Assembly (NCBI GenBank): GCA_019187485.1
Contig: JABAQR010000037.1
Span: 30,947-94,946 of the forward strand
DNA length: 64,000 nt
DNA from: Lysobacterales bacterium
GTDB lineage: Bacteria; Pseudomonadota; Gammaproteobacteria; Xanthomonadales; SZUA-5
Direction: 5' to 3'
In this document: piece after piece, positions 1 through 7,646 of the stretch
How the letters are laid out: every line of letters starts with the position of its first letter
How positions within the stretch are numbered: the first letter of the stretch is position 1
Notes under the pieces: model-generated
What the model was told of the DNA's origin: nothing
What the model saw: only the letters and a program-made list of their open reading frames with translations
Databases searched by the model: none
Made by a program: the position numbers and the translations under genes

Positions 1-66
1 CAGGCCGCCGCTGACGAGCACCAGCCCGATATGGATGGACTTGACCTGAGGATAGATCTCGAGCAT
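1..66 (-). CDS. SirB-like membrane protein, 5' part only
   Basis: The reverse strand from 66 opens with an ATG and reads MLEIYPQVKSIHIGLVLVSG before the window ends, so only the first 22 residues are present. This beginning matches the usual start of the SirB (invasion gene expression up-regulator) family of small integral membrane proteins, whose members begin with an amphipathic stretch and then a TM helix containing HI-hydrophobic-SG. The molecular role of the family is not well defined. The gene runs leftwards out of the window and is divergent from the DUF4893 gene. Confidence 0.6.
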   Translation of the reverse strand, partial: MLEIYPQVKSIHIGLVLVSGGL

Positions 67-445
67 GGGGAAACCGCCGGTGGGCAAACCGTATGGCGGC
101 GCCGCGGAAGCGCCACCGGTCCGCGGAGAATGCTCCGCCGAAAAGCCTGGCCGGGGAATGATCCGCGTCAGACCCGTGTTCGTCGCGCTCGCGCCCGCAC
201 GATATGGAGGCGATTGCCCGATACCGGCTTCCCGCAGATCGGATCCGATCTGCGAGGGATGCTCCACCGACCATCGCCGGCCCATCCGCAAATCGAGTAC
301 GCAAGCGCTCGATTTGGCGAATCGCTTCTCCCTGGCTCATCCGAACCCAACGACTTACTGCCGATCCATGCACGCCATGGCCCTCTCTGGCATGCGCCCC
401 CTGCGATGTGCGACGCTCCACCCCGGACAACCAGGAGCCCGTCGC
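67..445. other. Divergent intergenic region without a gene
   Basis: This 379-base stretch lies between the SirB-like start and the DUF4893 start. Reading frames pass through it but give Arg/Pro/Ser-rich nonsense with no family resemblance. The one clear structural feature is the perfect 22-base palindrome at 233–254. It presumably carries the promoters of both divergent genes, but I could not pick convincing -35/-10 pairs. Confidence 0.5.
233..254. repeat. Perfect 22-base palindrome
   Basis: The half-site CGCAGATCGGA is followed directly by its exact reverse complement, centred between 243 and 244 and including a BamHI-like GGATCC core. It lies about 190 bases upstream of the DUF4893 start and 167 bases from the SirB-like start. 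A perfect dyad of this length could be an operator for a dimeric regulator or a cruciform-prone site. Nothing in the sequence identifies the binding protein. Confidence 0.7.
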
Positions 446-1042
446 ATGCGACTTCCAGCCGTTGCACTCGCCTTGCTGCTCCCCGCCATCGCCCATACGG
501 CCGACGAGGACGGCTGGCGTGCGGTCATGCACGACACGCACGAACCGATGATCGATCACGCCGTCGAGCGCGCGACAAGCGCACTCGACGGACTCGCCGA
601 CGACACCTATGGCCGCTCCGATCAGACGCTCGCACGCGCACTGCTGGCAGCCGAGCCGAAGGCGGTCGAATACGAAGCGTTGCTCGGCGACTGGCGCTGC
701 CGTTCGCTGCAGGTGGAACCGAACGGACTGTTCGTCTATCCCGCCTTCCACTGCACGATCGCGCTGACCGAAGACGGCGTACTGATCTTCACCAAGATCA
801 GCGGCTCGCAGCGCCGCCACGGCCAGCTGTACCCGCATGCTGCGGGGGGGTGGGTCTTCCTCGGCGGACGGTCGGTCAACGACGACCCCTATCGATCCTA
901 TCCATTCGATTCCGAAGACACCGGAAGCGATGGTTTTGCCAACGCCAGCGTCGGCCGCGTCGAACTGCTCAAGGATGGCCGCGTGCGCATGATCCTGGAT
1001 GCCGACGGCGAACGCGCGGAGTTGTACGAGCTGAAGCGGTAG
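446..1042 (+). CDS. Secreted DUF4893 protein
   Basis: 198 residues. The ATG at 446 is chosen because AGGAG lies 8 bases upstream and because it starts a good signal peptide (MRLPAVALALLLPAIAHTA). The mature part carries the DUF4893 pattern: LLGDWRCRSLQ, an FHC segment, then ISGSQRRHGQLY, WVFLGG and VNDDPYRSY. The domain looks like a small beta-barrel (lipocalin-like) with a disulphide or exposed Cys pair. The function of DUF4893 is unknown. The gene stands alone; the next gene is convergent. Frames open upstream of 446 but are not protein-like. Confidence 0.75.
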   Translation: MRLPAVALALLLPAIAHTADEDGWRAVMHDTHEPMIDHAVERATSALDGLADDTYGRSDQTLARALLAAEPKAVEYEALLGDWRCRSLQVEPNGLFVYPAFHCTIALTEDGVLIFTKISGSQRRHGQLYPHAAGGWVFLGGRSVNDDPYRSYPFDSEDTGSDGFANASVGRVELLKDGRVRMILDADGERAELYELKR

Positions 1043-1218
1043 GGCGCACGCCGGGCGGTTTTCGGGCCAACGCCACGCCTGCGCGTCGTCGGGATCGCCT
1101 GAGTTTCCCGCCGTGGGCGGCCCCGACCCGTGAGGGGCGGGTGAAGCTGCTGCGGCTGTTTTCATCCGGCCGGACTTGCCCCGGCCTCGGGTGGAAGCGA
1201 GCCTTTCCCCACCCCGCT

Positions 1219-1623
1219 TCACCCATACAGCATTCCGTACACGCCCAGCCCCGACAGGCACACGTACAGCCACAATGGCCAGGTGTAGCGCACCCACGCA
1301 CGATGGCGCTGCTCGCGGCGCTGCCAGCCCAGCCAGGCGCTGCGCGCGATCAGCGGCAGCGAGAGCGCTGCCAACAGAACGTGACTGATCAGCAAGGCGT
1401 AGTAAAGCCGCCGCCACTCGCCACCGTAGCGGAAGATCGGCGCGGCCGCGTGATAGGCGAGGTAGGAGACCAGGAAGACCGCCGACGTCGCCAGCGCGGC
1501 CAGCATCAACGCACGGTGACGGGCGACCTGCCGGCGCGCGATCGCCAAGCGCGCGGCGACCAGCAGCGCGGCGATCAGCGCGTTCAGCGCGGCGTTCAGA
1601 TGCGGCAGGTCGGCGTAGTCCAT
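1219..1623 (-). CDS. DUF420 membrane protein (CtaM/YozB-like)
   Basis: 134 residues with four predicted TM helices. The start MDYADLPHLNAAL is set by AAGGGG about 7 bases upstream. DUF420 proteins have a short N-terminal helix, conserved His in the helices (here PHLNAAL, ARHRALM, ISHVLLA) and the YLAYHA stretch, all seen here. The family is repeatedly found with heme-copper oxidase assembly genes; Bacillus CtaM (YozB) is needed for caa3 oxidase maturation. It follows ctaA on the same strand, the stop of ctaA being 118 bases upstream, so the two probably form one heme/oxidase maturation unit. Confidence 0.75.
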   Translation of the reverse strand: MDYADLPHLNAALNALIAALLVAARLAIARRQVARHRALMLAALATSAVFLVSYLAYHAAAPIFRYGGEWRRLYYALLISHVLLAALSLPLIARSAWLGWQRREQRHRAWVRYTWPLWLYVCLSGLGVYGMLYG

Positions 1624-1741
1624 GTATCGACCCCTTCGCGGGCGGGTCGCCGCCTCGCCATGATCGCCATTGAGCGCCTCCTGGCGGCGGCGGTACCGTC
1701 GCAAGCCCCGTGCGGAACGGGAGCCGTCTGCGCGCGCGGCG

Positions 1742-2803
1742 TCAGGCGCGCGCTCCCGGTCGTCCACGACCGAGCCACCACAGCACCGCGCTGAGCAGCA
1801 GCACCGCACCGCCCTGGTGCAGAGTACCGAGCCATACCGGCACGTGCAGCAGCAGAGTGCTGATGCCGAGCACGACCTGCAACAGCACCGCGGCCAGCAA
1901 TCCGTGCTGCGCGCTCCGCAGCACGCGATCTACCGTGCGCCTTCCGCGCCACCACATCACGAGCACGCAGCCGAACAGCGTCAGCGCCAGCAGACGGTGG
2001 ACGAACTGCACCGCGACCGGGTTCTCGAACAGGTTCAGCCAGGACGGATCGAATGCGTCGAGTCCGGGCGGTATCCAGTGTCCGCCCATGGTCGGGAAAG
2101 TGTTGAACATGTGGCCGGCACGCAGGCCGGCGACGAAGGCGCCCCACAGGATGGTCGTCGCGGCCAGCGCCAGCAGCCACCAGCCCGCGCGCGGGCGCAC
2201 GGGCGCATCAGCGGGCGCCGGCGCGAGCGTGCGCACCGCCAGCCAGAACATGCAGGCATAGATCGCCAACGCCAGCGACAGGTGCGCGGCAAGCCGGTAG
2301 TGCGAAACCCGCGGGATGTCGACCAGACCGCTGCGGACCATGAACCAGCCCATCCAGCCCTGCAAGGCGCCCAGCGCAAGCACGCCAATCAGCGGCCGTT
2401 TCAGCCGCGTCGGGATCGCGCCGCGCAGCCAGAACCAGGCCAGCGGCAGCGCGAATACGAAACCCAGCAGGCGCGCGAGCAGGCGGTGCCCGTACTCGTA
2501 CCAGAAGATCAGTTGGAAGTCACCGAGTGTCATTCCCTGGTTCACCTTCAGGTACTGCGGACTCTGTCGGTACTTGTCGAACTCCGCCTGCCAGGCGGCC
2601 TCGTCCAGTGGCGGCAGCACGCCGGTCACCGGTCGCCAATCCACAATCGACAGGCCCGACTCGGTCAGCCGGGTCGCCCCACCGAGCATCACCAGCGCCC
2701 ACAGCACGGCGCAGCAGGCGAGCAACCAGATCCCGATCGCGCGTTCGCGCGTGCGAGCGGCCGAATGGCCATCGACCGTCGTCGTCATCGTCATCGCATG
2801 CAT
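1742..2803 (-). CDS. ctaA: Heme A synthase (COX15/CtaA)
   Basis: 353 residues, eight TM helices, type-2 (proteobacterial/mitochondrial) CtaA. It oxidises the C8 methyl of heme O to give heme A in the membrane. Seen: GGATRLTESGLSIVDW near residue 41, EYGHRLLAR (H106), SHYRLAAH (H168, H174), HMFNTFP (H231), VQFVHRLLA (H269) and TLHQGGA (H329), i.e. the paired His ligands of both half-domains. MHAM at 2803 is chosen because GGAG lies upstream with suitable spacing. The gene is divergent from the heme-copper cluster and shares its 160-base control region with a TTGAC-N4-GTCAA dyad, so it may respond to the same regulator. Confidence 0.93.
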   Translation of the reverse strand: MHAMTMTTTVDGHSAARTRERAIGIWLLACCAVLWALVMLGGATRLTESGLSIVDWRPVTGVLPPLDEAAWQAEFDKYRQSPQYLKVNQGMTLGDFQLIFWYEYGHRLLARLLGFVFALPLAWFWLRGAIPTRLKRPLIGVLALGALQGWMGWFMVRSGLVDIPRVSHYRLAAHLSLALAIYACMFWLAVRTLAPAPADAPVRPRAGWWLLALAATTILWGAFVAGLRAGHMFNTFPTMGGHWIPPGLDAFDPSWLNLFENPVAVQFVHRLLALTLFGCVLVMWWRGRRTVDRVLRSAQHGLLAAVLLQVVLGISTLLLHVPVWLGTLHQGGAVLLLSAVLWWLGRGRPGARA

Positions 2804-2890
2804 CCGGAAGTCTCCATGGCGCCGCCGGATACCAGCATCGGGGCGAGCGGGCAAGCGGTCCTGCGTGAATGCCGGTCACCTGCAAGGCGG

Positions 2891-2904
2891 TTGACTCGCG
2901 TCAA
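2891..2904. promoter_or_regulatory. FNR/DNR-type dyad controlling the heme-copper cluster
   Basis: TTGAC-TCGC-GTCAA is a perfect inverted repeat close to the FNR/DNR/CRP-superfamily consensus TTGAT-N4-ATCAA. Its centre (2897.5) is 41.5 bases from a putative start at about 2939, with ACAAAT (2928–2933) as the -10 element. That is the class II activator arrangement. It sits between ctaA and the first gene of the cluster (ATG 2966). The binding protein is inferred, not shown. Confidence 0.65.
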
Positions 2905-2965
2905 TTACAGCTCGGTGGCCGCGGGCGACAAATAGACCGCCCGTCTCAAGCAGGAAACAACAGCC

Positions 2966-3118
2966 ATGAGTGAACACCCGCAGGACGAAAAAGTGCCCTG
3001 GATACAGCAATTGCTGGACAACCCCTTCCTGCTGCTGTTCCTGGGCGTCATGGTGCCGATGGTGGTGTACACGCTCTGGGGCGTGATCGACATCCTGACC
3101 ATCCCGGCAGCCAAGTGA
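2966..3118 (+). CDS. 50-residue single-TM peptide of heme-copper cluster
   Basis: A short frame: MSEHPQDEKVPWIQQLLDNP, then a hydrophobic helix ending at TLWGVIDILTIPAAK. GGAAACAA precedes the ATG. One TM helix is predicted with the charged N-terminus probably cytoplasmic. It is the first gene after the FNR/DNR-type dyad and 164 bases before subunit II, so it is likely a small subunit of the reductase, as seen with the single-helix subunits of ba3 (IIa) and cbb3 (CcoQ) enzymes. I do not recognise a named family. The composition and RBS support a real gene. Confidence 0.7.
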   Translation: MSEHPQDEKVPWIQQLLDNPFLLLFLGVMVPMVVYTLWGVIDILTIPAAK

Positions 3119-3282
3119 ATGCACTCGCGGGAGACCAGCGGCGCGATCGCCCGCTGCGGGCCCGTCCGCGGCTTCCCCGACCCGGCGGCGGCGCTTATCC
3201 ACCCGCCTGACACGATGGCGCCGAAGGCCCGCCTCGATACCGGATCCCTCGCACCCACCTCGCTCGATCAAGGATTCTCGCC

Positions 3283-3822
3283 ATGAGTGCCATCCTGCCC
3301 CCGGCCGAACGGCTGTGGTGGAAACACCCGCTGGACCGCGTCGAAGGGACGTGGATCGCCATCGCCTTCGTCTGGTGCATGGTGATGTTCTTCATGATGG
3401 TCTACTGGCACGTCTACGGCCGCCAGAACCTCTCCACCGAGACCTACAAGACCACGCCGGAACAGTTCTCGGCGAAGGCCCAGGCGATGGTCGACGCCTA
3501 CACGGTGCGCACCGAAACCAGCATGCAGACGCCGGTGGTGGCGCCGCCGGCCGGCAGCGACATCTACATGATCGCGCGACTGTGGAACTTCTGGCCGATC
3601 CTGGAACTGGAGAAGGACCAGACCTACCGCCTGCACCTGACCAGCATGGACTACAACCACGGCTTCTCGTTGCAGCCCGCCAACATCAACATCCAGGTGG
3701 TGCCCGGTTACGAGCATGTGGTGACGGTGACGCCGAACCAGAGTGGCACCTACTCGGTGGTGTGCAATGAATTCTGCGGGATCGGCCATCACATGATGGT
3801 CGGTCGCATCTACGTGAAGTGA
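3283..3822 (+). CDS. CuA-binding subunit II of a B-type heme-copper NO reductase-like enzyme (NorS-like)
   Basis: 179 residues. One TM helix (about 23–43) anchors a periplasmic cupredoxin domain. The CuA ligands are all present: H126 (DYNHGF) and C161-NEF-C165-GIG-H169-HM-M172, i.e. Cx3Cx3Hx2M, so the subunit should accept electrons from a periplasmic cytochrome c or cupredoxin. The length fits the short subunit II of B-family (ba3-like) enzymes rather than the longer A-family one. AAGGA precedes the ATG. The next gene starts 11 bases after the stop. In ammonia oxidisers the equivalent of this pair is norS-norY. Confidence 0.85.
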   Translation: MSAILPPAERLWWKHPLDRVEGTWIAIAFVWCMVMFFMMVYWHVYGRQNLSTETYKTTPEQFSAKAQAMVDAYTVRTETSMQTPVVAPPAGSDIYMIARLWNFWPILELEKDQTYRLHLTSMDYNHGFSLQPANINIQVVPGYEHVVTVTPNQSGTYSVVCNEFCGIGHHMMVGRIYVK

Positions 3823-3833
3823 CGGAGACAGCC

Positions 3834-5528
3834 ATGGCAAGCATCTATCGCACCTGCCCGCGCTCCGGGCTGCAATTCGAATCGAACGCCGAGAAACTGA
3901 TGATCGCCAACGCGGTCGCGGCGGTGGTGTTCCTGCTGATCGGCGGCATCCTCGCGATCGGCGTGGTCCTGACCCGCTGGCCGGCGGTGCACTGGCTGGA
4001 GGCGGACACCTTCTACAAGGTGCTGACCGCGCACGGCATCGACATGCTGATCTTCTGGATCATCTTCTTCGAGATCGCGGTGTTGTACTTCTGCTCGTCG
4101 ACGCTGCTGCGCTGTCGCCTCGCCACACCGAAGATCGCGTGGCTGGCCTTCGCGCTGATGGTGATCGGCGCGGTGGTCAACAACATCGCGGTCTACCAGG
4201 GCGGATCCTCGGTGATGATGACCAGCTATGTGCCGATGATGGCGGCGCCGTCCTTCTACCTCGGCCTGATCCTGTTCGCGGTCGGCGCACTGATCGGCTG
4301 CTTCGTATTCTTCGGTACGCTGGTGGTGGCCAAACGCGACAAGACCTACCAGGGTTCGGTGCCGCTGGTCACCTTCGGCGCGATCACCGCCTGCATCATC
4401 GCGGTGTTCACGATCGTTTCCGGCGCGATCATCCTGATCCCGACCTTCCTGAAGTCGGTCGGAGTGATCGAACACGTCGACGCACTCGTCTACCGCACCA
4501 TCTGGTGGGCCTTCGGCCACTCCTCGCAGCAGATCAACGTCGCCGCGCACATCTCCATCTGGTACGCGGTGGCGGCGATCGCCTTCGGCGCCAAGCCGAT
4601 GTCCGAACGCGTCTCACGCGGCGCCTTCCTGCTGTACATCCTGTTCCTGCAGCTCGCTTCCGCCCACCATCTGCTCGCCGATCCCGGCATGAGCACCGAG
4701 TGGAAGGTCGTCAACACCAGCTACTTCATGTACTTCGCGGTACTCGCCTCGATGATCCATGGATTGACCATCCCGGGCGCGATGGAAGTCGCGCAACGGC
4801 AGAAGGGCTACGACAAAGGCCTGTTCGAGTGGCTGCGTCGCGCCCCCTGGGGCAACCCGGTGTTTGCCGGCGTGTTCATCTCCCTGATCGGCTTCGGCTT
4901 CCTGGGCGGCATCTCGGGCGTGATGATGGGTACCGAGCAGCTCAACATGATCATCCACAACACGATCTACGTACCGGGGCATTTCCACGCCACGGTGGTG
5001 GTCGGCACCACCTTGTCCTTCATGGCGCTGACCTTCTATCTGATCCCGGTGCTGTTCCGTCGCGAGATGATCAATCCGAAGCTGGCGCAATGGCAGCCCT
5101 GGCTGTTCGGCCTGTCGATGTACTTCTTCTGCCTGGTCATGATGGGCGCCGGTACCCTCGGCGTCTCCCGCCGCCACTGGGACATGGCCTTTGCCGGCAA
5201 TGCGCTGGCCTACGAGTGGCCGGGCGCCGCGTACCTGATGATGGGCCTGGTCGGTATCGCCGGCCTTGGCGCGATCATCGGCGGCGCGATCTACATCTGG
5301 ATCACGGTGGGCTCGCTGCTGTGGGGCAAGCGCCTGGACGCCGGCCGCGAGAGCCGCGAGCCGACACCGATCCCGCCGACCGCACCCACGCTGGCGGTAC
5401 AGAGCTACGGCTCGCTCGGCTTCGCGGCTCCCGGCACCTTCGTGCTCGCGATCATCTTCCTGGTCTCCTTCGTCCTCTACTACTTCATCAACTGGAAGTA
5501 TCTGTCGACGCTGTGGGGACTGAGCTGA
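3834..5528 (+). CDS. Heme-copper subunit I, NO reductase-like (active-site Tyr replaced by Gln)
   Basis: 564 residues, about 13 TM helices, B-family heme-copper subunit I. GGAG lies 6 bases before the ATG at 3834. Low-spin heme ligands are H67 (TAHGID) and H385. The high-spin heme ligand is H383 (PGHFHATV). CuB ligands are H229, H278 and H279 (SAHHLLADPG). In oxygen reductases of families A and B the cross-linked Tyr sits four residues after the first CuB His (HPxVY); here that stretch is H229-S-S-Q-Q233, so the Tyr is Gln. Loss of this Tyr is typical of NO reductases derived from oxidases. With CuA subunit II before it and senC after, the gene order resembles the norS-norY-senC (sNOR) clusters of nitrifiers. 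A ba3-type oxidase is the less likely alternative. Confidence 0.82.
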   Translation: MASIYRTCPRSGLQFESNAEKLMIANAVAAVVFLLIGGILAIGVVLTRWPAVHWLEADTFYKVLTAHGIDMLIFWIIFFEIAVLYFCSSTLLRCRLATPKIAWLAFALMVIGAVVNNIAVYQGGSSVMMTSYVPMMAAPSFYLGLILFAVGALIGCFVFFGTLVVAKRDKTYQGSVPLVTFGAITACIIAVFTIVSGAIILIPTFLKSVGVIEHVDALVYRTIWWAFGHSSQQINVAAHISIWYAVAAIAFGAKPMSERVSRGAFLLYILFLQLASAHHLLADPGMSTEWKVVNTSYFMYFAVLASMIHGLTIPGAMEVAQRQKGYDKGLFEWLRRAPWGNPVFAGVFISLIGFGFLGGISGVMMGTEQLNMIIHNTIYVPGHFHATVVVGTTLSFMALTFYLIPVLFRREMINPKLAQWQPWLFGLSMYFFCLVMMGAGTLGVSRRHWDMAFAGNALAYEWPGAAYLMMGLVGIAGLGAIIGGAIYIWITVGSLLWGKRLDAGRESREPTPIPPTAPTLAVQSYGSLGFAAPGTFVLAIIFLVSFVLYYFINWKYLSTLWGLS

Positions 5529-5536
5529 GGTACCAC

Positions 5537-5710
5537 GAGGGCACGAGGGCACGGGAAGAGCGTGCACCGGCGGCTGGGGAGTCTTGCGCATGAAACCGGG
5601 TATGCAATTGCGATTCGAGTCGGAGGCACCGGAACCCCTACTCGCGTGCCCTCGTGCCCTCGCGCCCTCGTGCTCTCCGGCTTCAATTGCCTTCGTGCCC
5701 TCGTGCCCTC
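5537..5710. repeat. Cluster of GTGCCCTC octamer repeats
   Basis: Two copies of GAGGGCAC (5537–5552) face four tandem GTGCCCTC-like units (5646–5677, the third and fourth with one change each) and two more perfect units (5695–5710). The inverted arrangement could fold into a hairpin with a loop of roughly 95 bases. The right-hand units lie inside the 5' end of ctaB and are translated as Cys-Pro-Arg-Ala/Val-Pro-Ser-Cys-like peptides. The origin is unknown; it looks like a small intergenic repeat that invaded the junction. Confidence 0.75.
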
Positions 5711-6594
5711 AGGTTGCCGCCACCCGTCGTCCCTTCGAACGCACCCTGCTGGTGCTCTCGCTGTTCAAACTGCGCATCGGGGTGCTGATCACACTGACCG
5801 CGCTGGTCGGTTACGTGGCCACACCGGGACACGCGGCGAGCGCCGCGCAAGTACTCGCGCTGACCTTGGCAACCCTTGTTTCCTCCTGCGCTGCGGGCGC
5901 CTTCAACCAGTGGTTCGAACGCGACTCCGACCGCCGCATGGCGCGCACGCGCGGGCGCGCCTTCGCCAGCGGCGCGCTGCCGGCGCACCCCGCCTGGCCC
6001 GCCCTCTTTGCGGCGATGCTGCTGCTCTCCACCGCCGCCGCGGCCGTCTCGGTGAGTCTGCTGGCGGCGGCTTTCGTCTTCGCGGGCGCGGTCACCTACG
6101 CCCTGATCTACACGGTCTGGCTGAAGCGCCGCACCGCGTGGAACATCGTCATCGGCGGTGCCGCCGGCAGCTTCGCCGCGCTCGCCGGCGCGGCCGCCTC
6201 GGATCCCTTGCTGCCGCCGATGGCGTGGGCGTTGGCGCTGGTGCTGCTGCTGTGGACGCCACCGCATTTCTGGAGTCTGGCGATCGCCGGCGCGGCCGAC
6301 TACGCCGCCGCCGGCGTACCGATGCTGCCGAACGTGATCGGCGCCGAACGCACCGCGCGCGTCGTGCACGCGAGTACGCTGGCGCTGGTGGCTTCCTCGC
6401 TGTTGCCTCTGCTGGCCGGCGCCGGGGTGGTCTACCTGATCGCCGTCATCGCCGGCGGCGGCTGGTTCCTGTGGCGCTCCTGGCTGCTCAAGCTCGCGCC
6501 CTCGCGCGACCGTGCGATCAAATGCTTCCTCGCCTCGCTGCTGCAACTCTGCCTGGTGCTCGGCGGGCTCTGTCTCGATGTGATCGTGGGTTAG
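5590..6594 (+). CDS. ctaB: Heme O synthase, protoheme IX farnesyltransferase (COX10)
   Basis: 334 residues with the ATG at 5590 (GGGGAG 8 bases upstream). From about residue 50 it is a normal UbiA-superfamily COX10: LFKLRIGVLITLTALVGY, the prenyl-diphosphate/Mg motif NQWFERDSDRRMARTRGRA, WNIVIGGAAGSFAALAG, and TPPHFWSLAI with DYAAAGVPMLPN. It transfers the farnesyl group to heme B in the membrane. The first 40 or so residues are Pro/Ser/Cys-rich and encoded by the GTGCCCTC repeats, unlike the family. Translation may start inside the repeat, e.g. GTG at 5695. It lies between subunit I and senC, supplying heme O/A to the cluster's enzyme. Confidence 0.88.
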   Translation: MKPGMQLRFESEAPEPLLACPRALAPSCSPASIAFVPSCPQVAATRRPFERTLLVLSLFKLRIGVLITLTALVGYVATPGHAASAAQVLALTLATLVSSCAAGAFNQWFERDSDRRMARTRGRAFASGALPAHPAWPALFAAMLLLSTAAAAVSVSLLAAAFVFAGAVTYALIYTVWLKRRTAWNIVIGGAAGSFAALAGAAASDPLLPPMAWALALVLLLWTPPHFWSLAIAGAADYAAAGVPMLPNVIGAERTARVVHASTLALVASSLLPLLAGAGVVYLIAVIAGGGWFLWRSWLLKLAPSRDRAIKCFLASLLQLCLVLGGLCLDVIVG

Positions 6595-6597
6595 CCC

Positions 6598-7395
6598 ATG
6601 CCTGCGCCCCGATTCGCGGTTCTGCTGGCGCTGTGCGGATTGTCCACGCCGGCGCCCGCCGGATTGGATGCGGAGGCGGCGGCTACTGCGAGCCGCACCG
6701 CGATCGGCAGCACGCCGCCGGATTTCCGTCTGCGCGAGCGCGACGGGCAGGCCCTCGCGCTGAGCGCGTTTCGCGGCAAGCCGCTGCTGGTCAACTTCAT
6801 CTACACCGGCTGCCACACGGTCTGCCCGACCAGTTCGCGCGCGCTGAAGCGCGCGGTCAACGCGATGCGCGAGCGTTTCGGGCCGAACCAGTTCAACGTC
6901 GCCAGCATCGGATTCGACCAGCCGCAGGACTCGCCGCTCGCGCTGCGCGACTTCGCCGCGCGCCAGCGCATCGACGATCCCAACTGGGCCTTCCTGAGCC
7001 CGCGCCGGGAAGACGTGCCGGCGCTTGCGCGGGCCTACGGGTTCTCGTACGCGGCCTCGCCGATGGGCTACGACCACACGCTCCAGGTATCGATCCTCGA
7101 CGCGCAGGGCCGGATCCTCACACAGGTGCTCGGCGACGACTACCCGCCGGATGCGATCGGCGAGCCGCTGAAGCGACTGCTCGCGGGCAGCCTCGTCGAG
7201 GGCGATGCCGGCAGCTTCTCCGACCTGTGGGACAAGATCCGCATCCTGTGTTCGGTCTACGACCCCGCGACCGGGAAATACCGCAACGACTGGGGCCTCG
7301 CGCTCGAGATCGCCGGCGGCCTCAGCTTCCTCGGATTCATGCTGGCGATGGTCATCGGCGAATGGCGCGCACGGCGGGCGCTGCGGCCGGGATGA
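6598..7395 (+). CDS. senC: SCO1/SenC copper-assembly protein with C-terminal TM helix
   Basis: 265 residues. An N-terminal signal peptide (about 1–21) is followed by a thioredoxin fold with the copper-binding C72-HTV-C76 pair (TGCHTVCP) and H160 (GYDHTLQ). A C-terminal segment (about 243–260) is a further TM helix. SCO proteins deliver copper to, or reduce, the CuA centre of subunit II in the periplasm. The gene begins 3 bases after the ctaB stop and is part of the same transcription unit. A second TM anchor at the C-terminus is uncommon for SCO1 but seen in related SenC proteins of such clusters. Confidence 0.88.
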   Translation: MPAPRFAVLLALCGLSTPAPAGLDAEAAATASRTAIGSTPPDFRLRERDGQALALSAFRGKPLLVNFIYTGCHTVCPTSSRALKRAVNAMRERFGPNQFNVASIGFDQPQDSPLALRDFAARQRIDDPNWAFLSPRREDVPALARAYGFSYAASPMGYDHTLQVSILDAQGRILTQVLGDDYPPDAIGEPLKRLLAGSLVEGDAGSFSDLWDKIRILCSVYDPATGKYRNDWGLALEIAGGLSFLGFMLAMVIGEWRARRALRPG

Positions 7396-7646
7396 CAAAC
7401 GGTGGGTGGTCCGTGACGAGTGGCGAGCCTCGTGCCAAGTTCGCCCGCCCGCGAGCATAGGCACGCCGCCGCAACGGTCGCTTCGGGATACCTTGGGCGC
7501 GCGTCGGGGTCGATGGTGCGACAGGATTTTCTCCGGCGCGCATTGCTTCCGACGTTTCTCGGCCCGACCGGAGCAGATCGCTTGATCCCGCACGGACTGG
7601 ACCCCGCGGTCACCCATCTGTCACCCGTCACTCACCACGTCCCGGC

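Noticed and set aside
3834..5528. A conventional ba3- or aa3-type oxygen reductase
   Set aside because: The His ligands fit, but the HPxVY-type Tyr is missing, which is hard to reconcile with O2 reduction; kept only as the less likely alternative.
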